Source of the DNA: Pseudomonas benzenivorans
Lineage (GTDB): Bacteria > Pseudomonadota > Gammaproteobacteria > Pseudomonadales > Pseudomonadaceae
NCBI RefSeq assembly: GCF_033547155.1
Contig: NZ_CP137892.1
Coordinates: 3,596,001-3,660,000 of the forward strand
Length of the DNA: 64,000 bases
Reading direction: 5' to 3'
The notes beneath the pieces are model-generated. The model made no database searches, was not told where the DNA came from, and saw only the letters and a list, made by a program, of their open reading frames with translations. Below are positions 59,366-64,000 of this stretch, piece after piece. The translations under genes and the position numbers were made by a program. The number at the start of each line of letters is the position of its first letter. Positions within the stretch are counted from its first letter, which is position 1.

Positions 59366-61822
59366 TCAGGCCGCGGGCGTCTTCTCCCGTGGCTTGCGCT
59401 GCTTCGCCGGTGCGGCAACGATCTCCTTCACCTCCTCGCCCTTGTCCTCGCCCAGGTCGATCTCGGCGATCTCGCGCAGACGCTCGACCACCCGGGCGTT
59501 GACGCTGCCGGCGGGGAACTGGCCCTCGGCGTTCGGCGTACCGGCGTCCTCGCCGACCAGCAGGCTCAGCGCCTCGTCGACCTGGCGCACCGCATAGATG
59601 TGGAACAGACCGGCGCGCACCGCCTGCAGCACCCGCTCGTCGAGCATCAGGGTGGTGACGTTGGAGTGGGGGATGATCGCCCCCTGCTCGCCGGTCAGGC
59701 CGCGGGCCTCGCACAGGCGGAAGAAGCCCTCGATCTTCTCGTTGACCCCGCCGACCGCCTGCACCTCGCCGAACTGGTTGATCGAGCCGGTGATGGCGAA
59801 GCACTGCTTGAGCGGGGTCCGCGACAGCGCCGAGATCAGCGTGCAGACCTCGCCGAGCGAGGCGCTGTCGCCGTCGACATAGCCGTAGGACTGCTCCAGG
59901 GCGATGCTCGCGGATATCTCCAGGGGGAACTCCTGGGCGTAGCGACTGCCCAGGTAGCCGGTGAGGATCATCACCCCCTTGGAGTGGATCGGCTGGCCCA
60001 GGTTGACCTCGCGCTCGATGTCGACGATGCCCGAGCCGCCCGGGTAGACGGTGGCGGAGATGCGCGCCGGCACGCCGAAGGCCGAGTCGCCGACCTCCAG
60101 TACGGTCAGGCCGTTGCACTTGCCCACCGCGGCGCCGCTGGTGTCGATCAGGATGATGCCGGCCAGCATGTCGTCGATGATCCGCGCCGAGACCCGGCCG
60201 GTGCGGGTGGCCTTGGCCTTGAGCGCGCGTTCGATATGGCCGACGTCGGTGACCGGCTCGCCCGCCAGCTGGCGGATGAAGTCGGCCTCGCTGACCAGCT
60301 GGAACAGGTCGCCGATGCGCGCCGACAGACGCCCCTGATGCTCGGCCAGGCGGGCGCTGTAGGTCGCCAGCCGCGCGACCGCGGCGGCGGTCAGCGGCGC
60401 CATGCCCTCCTCCGAGGTGCGGGTCTTCATCAGCTGGGCGAACTGCTCCAGGCTCTCGTCGCCCAGGGGGATGTCCTCGTCGAAATCGACCAGCACGCGG
60501 AACATCTCCTGAAAGTCCGGATCGTGGTCCTGCAGCGCGTAATACAGCTGGCGGGCGCCGACGATCACCACCTTGACCTGCAAGGGGATCACCTGCGGAT
60601 TGAGGGTCACGGTGGCGATACGGCCGAGGTCGCCCAGGGGCGACTCCATCTTCAGCTGGCGCGAGTGCAGGGCGCGCTTGAGGGCGTCCCAGACGAACGG
60701 CTCGCCGAGCATCTTCTCCGCCTCGAGAATGAGGAAACCGCCGTTGGCCCGGTGTAGGGCGCCCGGGCGCAGCTGGCGGTAGCTGGTGTAGAGCGCGCCC
60801 TGGTCGGTGTTGTACTCGATGCGGCCGAACAGGTTGTCGTAGGTCGGGTGCGACTCGAACACCACCGGCGCGCCGCCGTCGGTGTGGTGGCCCACCACCA
60901 GGCTCGGACAGTACTGTTCCTCGAGCAGCTTGCGGGTCTGCACGTCGGCCTTTTCCACCTCCACCAGCTGGTCCACCACGGTCTTCAGCAGGTTGACCTG
61001 CACTGCCTGCAGATAGGCGCAGACCCCAGCATTCTCCGCGTACTTCGCCGACAGCGGCGCCAGCAGCGGTTGCAGGGCCAGGGTGATGGTCTCTTCGTTG
61101 AGCTGGCGCAGCTGGTTGCTCGACTCGCGCTTCCACTGCGGCAGGCTGGCCAGTTCCTCGTTGAGACGCTCCTCGAGGGCGGCGATATCGGCGTGGAAGC
61201 GCTCGCGCTCGGCCTCCGGCAGCTGGGCGAACTCGGCCTCATCGAGGGCCTTGCCCTCGAGCATCGGGGTGAAGGCGATGTTGCTGCTGTCGCGGTACAG
61301 CGCCACGCCGCGCTCCAGGGCCAGGCGCTCGATCACGTCCAGGGCCTGGTCGTAGCGCTTGTTGAAGGCGCGATCGATGACGCTCTTCTTCTGCTGGTAG
61401 GAGGGATGCTCGAACACCGCCGGGAAGGTCGCCAGCAGGTTGTCGATCAGCTGGTTGATGTCGGCGATGAACTCGCCGGCGCTGCCGGCGGCCAGCTCCA
61501 GCGCCCGGGGCTCGCGCGGTTCGTCGAAATGATTGACGTAGACCCAGTCGCAGGGCGTGGCCAGGCGCTTGGCCTCGGCCTTCAGGTAGCGCTTGGCGAA
61601 GGAAAACCGGCCGGTGCCCGGCTCGCCCATGACGAACACGTTGTAGCCCGGACGCGGCATGGCCACGCCGAACTGCAGGGCCTCGACCGCCCGCTCCTGG
61701 CCCAGCACGCCACGGAAGGGCTCGAGATCATCGGTGGTGGCGAAGTTGAACTGGGTAGCGGAGAAAGGGCGGGTTAGAGCATCGGGCGCTAGCCGCAGAT
61801 GGGCAGCAACGGAATCAGGCAT
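59366..61822 (-). CDS. Lon-like ATP-dependent protease (LonB/YcbZ-like)
   Basis: An 818-residue protein. The N-terminal part has an AAA-like domain with GEPGTGRFSFAKRYL near residue 66, in which the Walker A lysine is arginine. A long helical region with coiled coils covers 150-290. A second ATPase-like part has FLILEAEKML near 365 as Walker B and sensor motifs to about 560. The C-terminal Lon protease domain has the catalytic dyad S653 (DGDSAS) and K696 (NEKIEG). It lacks the N-terminal Lon substrate domain. Basic tail AKQRKPREKTPAA. Substrates are unknown. Confidence 0.88.
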   Translation of the reverse strand: MPDSVAAHLRLAPDALTRPFSATQFNFATTDDLEPFRGVLGQERAVEALQFGVAMPRPGYNVFVMGEPGTGRFSFAKRYLKAEAKRLATPCDWVYVNHFDEPREPRALELAAGSAGEFIADINQLIDNLLATFPAVFEHPSYQQKKSVIDRAFNKRYDQALDVIERLALERGVALYRDSSNIAFTPMLEGKALDEAEFAQLPEAERERFHADIAALEERLNEELASLPQWKRESSNQLRQLNEETITLALQPLLAPLSAKYAENAGVCAYLQAVQVNLLKTVVDQLVEVEKADVQTRKLLEEQYCPSLVVGHHTDGGAPVVFESHPTYDNLFGRIEYNTDQGALYTSYRQLRPGALHRANGGFLILEAEKMLGEPFVWDALKRALHSRQLKMESPLGDLGRIATVTLNPQVIPLQVKVVIVGARQLYYALQDHDPDFQEMFRVLVDFDEDIPLGDESLEQFAQLMKTRTSEEGMAPLTAAAVARLATYSARLAEHQGRLSARIGDLFQLVSEADFIRQLAGEPVTDVGHIERALKAKATRTGRVSARIIDDMLAGIILIDTSGAAVGKCNGLTVLEVGDSAFGVPARISATVYPGGSGIVDIEREVNLGQPIHSKGVMILTGYLGSRYAQEFPLEISASIALEQSYGYVDGDSASLGEVCTLISALSRTPLKQCFAITGSINQFGEVQAVGGVNEKIEGFFRLCEARGLTGEQGAIIPHSNVTTLMLDERVLQAVRAGLFHIYAVRQVDEALSLLVGEDAGTPNAEGQFPAGSVNARVVERLREIAEIDLGEDKGEEVKEIVAAPAKQRKPREKTPAA

Positions 61823-61917
61823 CGGGAATCCTTGAACAGAGGGGCACTCGCTTGGGGGAAATCATGGCCGTATCGGGCCGCGGCGACAAGCCATACGCCG
61901 CCCCGCCAGCCCGTCGC

Positions 61918-62238
61918 CTACTTGCGGTCGGCGCAGCGCAGACAATATTCCGCGGCGGGCAGTGCCTGCAGGCGTGCCGCCTCGATCGCCTCACCGCAAC
62001 GCAGGCACTCGCCATAGCGGCCCTCGGCCAACCGCAGTTTCGCCAGGCCGACCTGGCGCAGCGCCGCCTCGGCCTCGGCCAGCAGGGCCTCGAGCACCTC
62101 GTCGTTCTGCCGCTGCAGGGCCTGCTCGGCGAAATCCGGCGAGTGACTGCGGCCCAGGTCCTGGCGAATGGCATTGGCCCGTGCACTGTACTCGGCCAGC
62201 AGCGCGTCGAGTGCCGCGCGGGGATCGAAGGCGGACAT
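61918..62238 (-). CDS. DksA/TraR family C4 zinc-finger protein
   Basis: A 106-residue protein of the DksA/TraR superfamily. The zinc finger is CLRCGEAIEAARLQALPAAEYCLRC (described by its ends; cysteines at about 79, 82, 100 and 103). A coiled-coil helical region precedes it at 5-70, with acidic residues near the tip as in RNA-polymerase secondary-channel binders, but the coiled coil is shorter than in DksA. It lies 95 bases upstream of the Lon-like protease gene on the same strand. It may adjust transcription under stress; this is inference. Confidence 0.85.
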   Translation of the reverse strand: MSAFDPRAALDALLAEYSARANAIRQDLGRSHSPDFAEQALQRQNDEVLEALLAEAEAALRQVGLAKLRLAEGRYGECLRCGEAIEAARLQALPAAEYCLRCADRK

Positions 62239-62455
62239 GGGGGTACTCCTCGTCTTGCACCTAGTCTAAGTGTGGACGCTGACGCCAGGCTTGCACACCG
62301 CCGGGGGAGATCTTGTTCACGGCGCAGCGCCCGCAAGCGCCTGCCCCCAGGCAACGCAAGGGTGTAGGCTTGCTCTTGCGCGAGTCGCGGACCGAGGCCA
62401 GCGGGAGGCAGCCCCCCAGCACTGGCCATTACTTCGCCGAGGCCTATCGAAGTCG

Positions 62456-63676
62456 ATGAAACAATCCACAGCCGAAGTCCTGCAGATCGCCCCAGGCAAG
62501 CCGATCAAGCTCTGGACCCAGGGCGTTCCGGTCGAGCGAGAGGCGCGCCAGCAGCTGCTGAAGACCGCGCAGATGCCCTTCATCTTCAAGCACCTGGCGG
62601 TGATGCCGGACGTGCACCTGGGCAAGGGCTCGACCATCGGCAGCGTGATCCCCACCCTCGGCGCCATCATCCCGGCCGCCGTGGGCGTGGACATCGGCTG
62701 CGGCATGATCGCCGTGCGCACCTCGCTCGAGGCCGGCGACCTGCCGGACAACCTGCACGGCCTGCGCCGCGCCATCGAGCAGGCCGTGCCCCACGGCAAG
62801 ACCTTCGGTCGCCACGACCAGGGCGCCTGGGACGAGGTGCCGCACATCGCCGACCAGGCCTGGCGTGCCCTGGCCGGACGCTTCAAGGCCATCACCGACA
62901 AGCATCCGCGCCTGGAGAAGAGCAACAACCGCCAGCACCTCGGCACCCTGGGCGGCGGCAACCACTTCATCGAGGTCTGCCTGGACGAGGCCGACCGGGT
63001 CTGGTTCATGCTGCACAGCGGCTCGCGCGGGGTCGGCAACGCCATCGGCAGGCTGTTCATCGAGCTGGCCCAGGCCGACATGCGCCAGCACCTGGCCGAC
63101 CTGCCGGACCGGGACCTGGCCTATTTCGCCGAGGGCAGCCGGCATTTCGCCGACTATGTCGAGGCCGTGGGCTGGGCCCAGGACTACGCCCGACAGAACC
63201 GCGCGCTGATGATGCAGGCCGTCATAGGCGCGGCGCGACGGGTGATCGGCAAGCCGTTCGCGGCCGAGCTGGAGGCGGTCGACTGCCACCACAACTATGT
63301 GCAGAAGGAACATCACTTCGGTCAGGAGGTGCTGGTCACCCGCAAGGGCGCGCTGTCGGCGCAGAAGGGCGAACTGGGCATCATCCCCGGTTCCATGGGC
63401 GCCAAGAGCTTCATCGTCCGTGGCCTGGGCAACCCGGAGGCGTTCTGCTCCTGCAGCCACGGTGCCGGACGCAGCATGAGCCGTACCCAGGCGAAGAAAC
63501 AGTTCAAGCTGACCGACCAGGTGCGCGCCACCGCCCATGTCGAGTGCCGCAAGGACAAGGACGTGATCGACGAGATCCCCATGGCCTACAAGGACATCGA
63601 CGCGGTGATGGCGGCCCAGCGCGAGCTGGTGGAGGTGGTGCACAGCCTGCGCCAGGTGGTCTGCGTCAAGGGCTGA
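62456..63676 (+). CDS. rtcB: RNA-splicing ligase RtcB
   Basis: A 406-residue GTP- and Mn-dependent RNA ligase joining 2',3'-cyclic phosphate (or 3'-phosphate) and 5'-hydroxyl ends. The metal ligands include C78-type cysteine in VGVDIGCGMIAV near residue 81, the histidines in GTLGGGNHFIEV near 165 and MLHSGSRGVGN near 187. The guanylated histidine lies in CSCSHGAGRSMSRTQAK near 335. The C-terminal VVCVKG is typical. ATG 62456 is weakly preceded by GAGG 14 bases upstream. No rtcA or rtcR lies nearby. Confidence 0.93.
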   Translation: MKQSTAEVLQIAPGKPIKLWTQGVPVEREARQQLLKTAQMPFIFKHLAVMPDVHLGKGSTIGSVIPTLGAIIPAAVGVDIGCGMIAVRTSLEAGDLPDNLHGLRRAIEQAVPHGKTFGRHDQGAWDEVPHIADQAWRALAGRFKAITDKHPRLEKSNNRQHLGTLGGGNHFIEVCLDEADRVWFMLHSGSRGVGNAIGRLFIELAQADMRQHLADLPDRDLAYFAEGSRHFADYVEAVGWAQDYARQNRALMMQAVIGAARRVIGKPFAAELEAVDCHHNYVQKEHHFGQEVLVTRKGALSAQKGELGIIPGSMGAKSFIVRGLGNPEAFCSCSHGAGRSMSRTQAKKQFKLTDQVRATAHVECRKDKDVIDEIPMAYKDIDAVMAAQRELVEVVHSLRQVVCVKG

Positions 63677-63694
63677 GATTCGGCTGGCGAGATG

Positions 63695-63724
63695 AAAAAA
63701 CGGAGCCCTGGGGCTCCGTTTTTT
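63695..63724. terminator. Bidirectional terminator between rtcB and ettA
   Basis: AAAAAACGGAGCC and GGCTCCGTTTTTT pair across CTGG, with runs of T in both directions. It ends rtcB and the convergent ettA. Confidence 0.9.
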
Positions 63725-63742
63725 CTGTGCTGAAGACCCGGC

Positions 63743-64000
63743 TTACGCCAGCTTCTTGTGCCGTACCCGGTGCGGCTGGGCGGCGGCCTCGCCGAGGCGC
63801 TTCTTGCGGTCGGCCTCGTACTCGGTGTAGTTGCCCTCGAAGAACTCAATGTGCGAATCGTCCTCGTAGGCCAGGATGTGGGTGGCCACGCGGTCGAGGA
63901 ACCAGCGATCGTGGGAAATGACGATGGCCGCGCCGGGGAAGTCGAGCAGCGCCTCCTCCAGCGAGCGCAGGGTCTCCACGTCCAGGTCGTTGGACGGTTC
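63743..64000 (-). CDS. ettA: Energy-dependent translational throttle EttA (ABC-F), 3' end
   Basis: Only the last 85 codons are inside the window. They show the end of the second ABC module: EPSNDLDVETLRSLEEAL (Walker B and D loop), VISHDRWFLDRVATHILAYE (switch histidine) and the tail GNYTEYEADRKKRLGEAA and RVRHKKLA that is characteristic of EttA. The protein binds the ribosomal E site and gates the first elongation steps according to ATP/ADP ratio. The rest of the gene lies past the right edge. Confidence 0.9.
   Translation of the reverse strand, partial: EPSNDLDVETLRSLEEALLDFPGAAIVISHDRWFLDRVATHILAYEDDSHIEFFEGNYTEYEADRKKRLGEAAAQPHRVRHKKLA

Noticed and set aside
62239..62455. Sigma-54 promoter for rtcB
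   Set aside because: No GG-N10-GC element with acceptable flanks was found.

Overview
The window is a GC-rich chromosomal segment of a Pseudomonas-type gammaproteobacterium. The protein families, the codon bias, the GTG start of rpsT and above all the gene order all point there. From memory, the order follows the P. aeruginosa stretch from ampE/ampD through nadC-pilABCD-coaE-yacG, ndh, clpB, rluD-bamD, pilSR, the minor pilin cluster, ispH-fkpB-lspA-ileS-ribF-murJ, rpsT, proB-obg-rpmA-rplU and ispB to an uncharacterised Lon-like protease. It is not P. aeruginosa itself: nadE sits beside bamD, pilA is very short, and pilY1 is unusually long. The species cannot be named from this sequence alone.

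Layout. 1-3.3 kb: the fructose phosphotransferase gene fruB (cut by the window edge) diverges from its regulator fruR across a clear Cra/FruR-type operator, followed by a TatD nuclease. 3.3-9.4 kb, minus strand: a chemoreceptor, the ampD-ampE pair of cell-wall recycling and beta-lactamase induction, and a large DUF1631 protein. 9.4-16.4 kb: nadC, the major pilin gene pilA with a textbook sigma-54 promoter, the assembly genes pilB-pilC-pilD, then coaE and yacG. 16.4-24.1 kb: a CbiM-like permease, a DUF1780-MOSC-DUF3094 run, NADH dehydrogenase ndh, a periplasmic binding-protein-like gene, a tRNA cluster (Asn-Pro-Lys) with its promoter, and a second DUF1631 protein followed by a PilZ-domain protein. 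24-34.8 kb: clpB with a sigma-32 promoter, rluD-pgeF, bamD, nadE, a small membrane protein and the pilS-pilR two-component system that drives the pilA sigma-54 promoter. 34.8-43.7 kb: thiO and the minor pilin operon fimT, fimU, pilV, pilW, pilX, pilY1, pilE. Its base composition looks looser than its surroundings. 43.7-51.2 kb: ispH-fkpB-lspA-ileS-ribF and murJ. 51.3-56.6 kb: rpsT, creA/proB, rplU-rpmA-obg and ispB. 56.7-64 kb: small conserved proteins, an FKBP isomerase, a Lon-like protease, a DksA/TraR zinc-finger protein, rtcB, and the 3' end of the ABC-F gene ettA.

How the genes fit together. The dominant theme is type IV pili: pilin, assembly ATPase, platform protein, prepilin peptidase, two-component regulators, five minor pilins and the tip adhesin are all here. 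A PilZ protein and two DUF1631 paralogues of unknown role lie close by. The rest is housekeeping. No phage, insertion sequence, CRISPR array or toxin cluster was seen.

Points most worth a second look: PilY1, whose von Willebrand A domain is interrupted by roughly 500 residues of three related repeats; the short pilA; paired inverted DnaA-box motifs on both sides of an orphan gene near 59 kb; and the DUF1631 pair.
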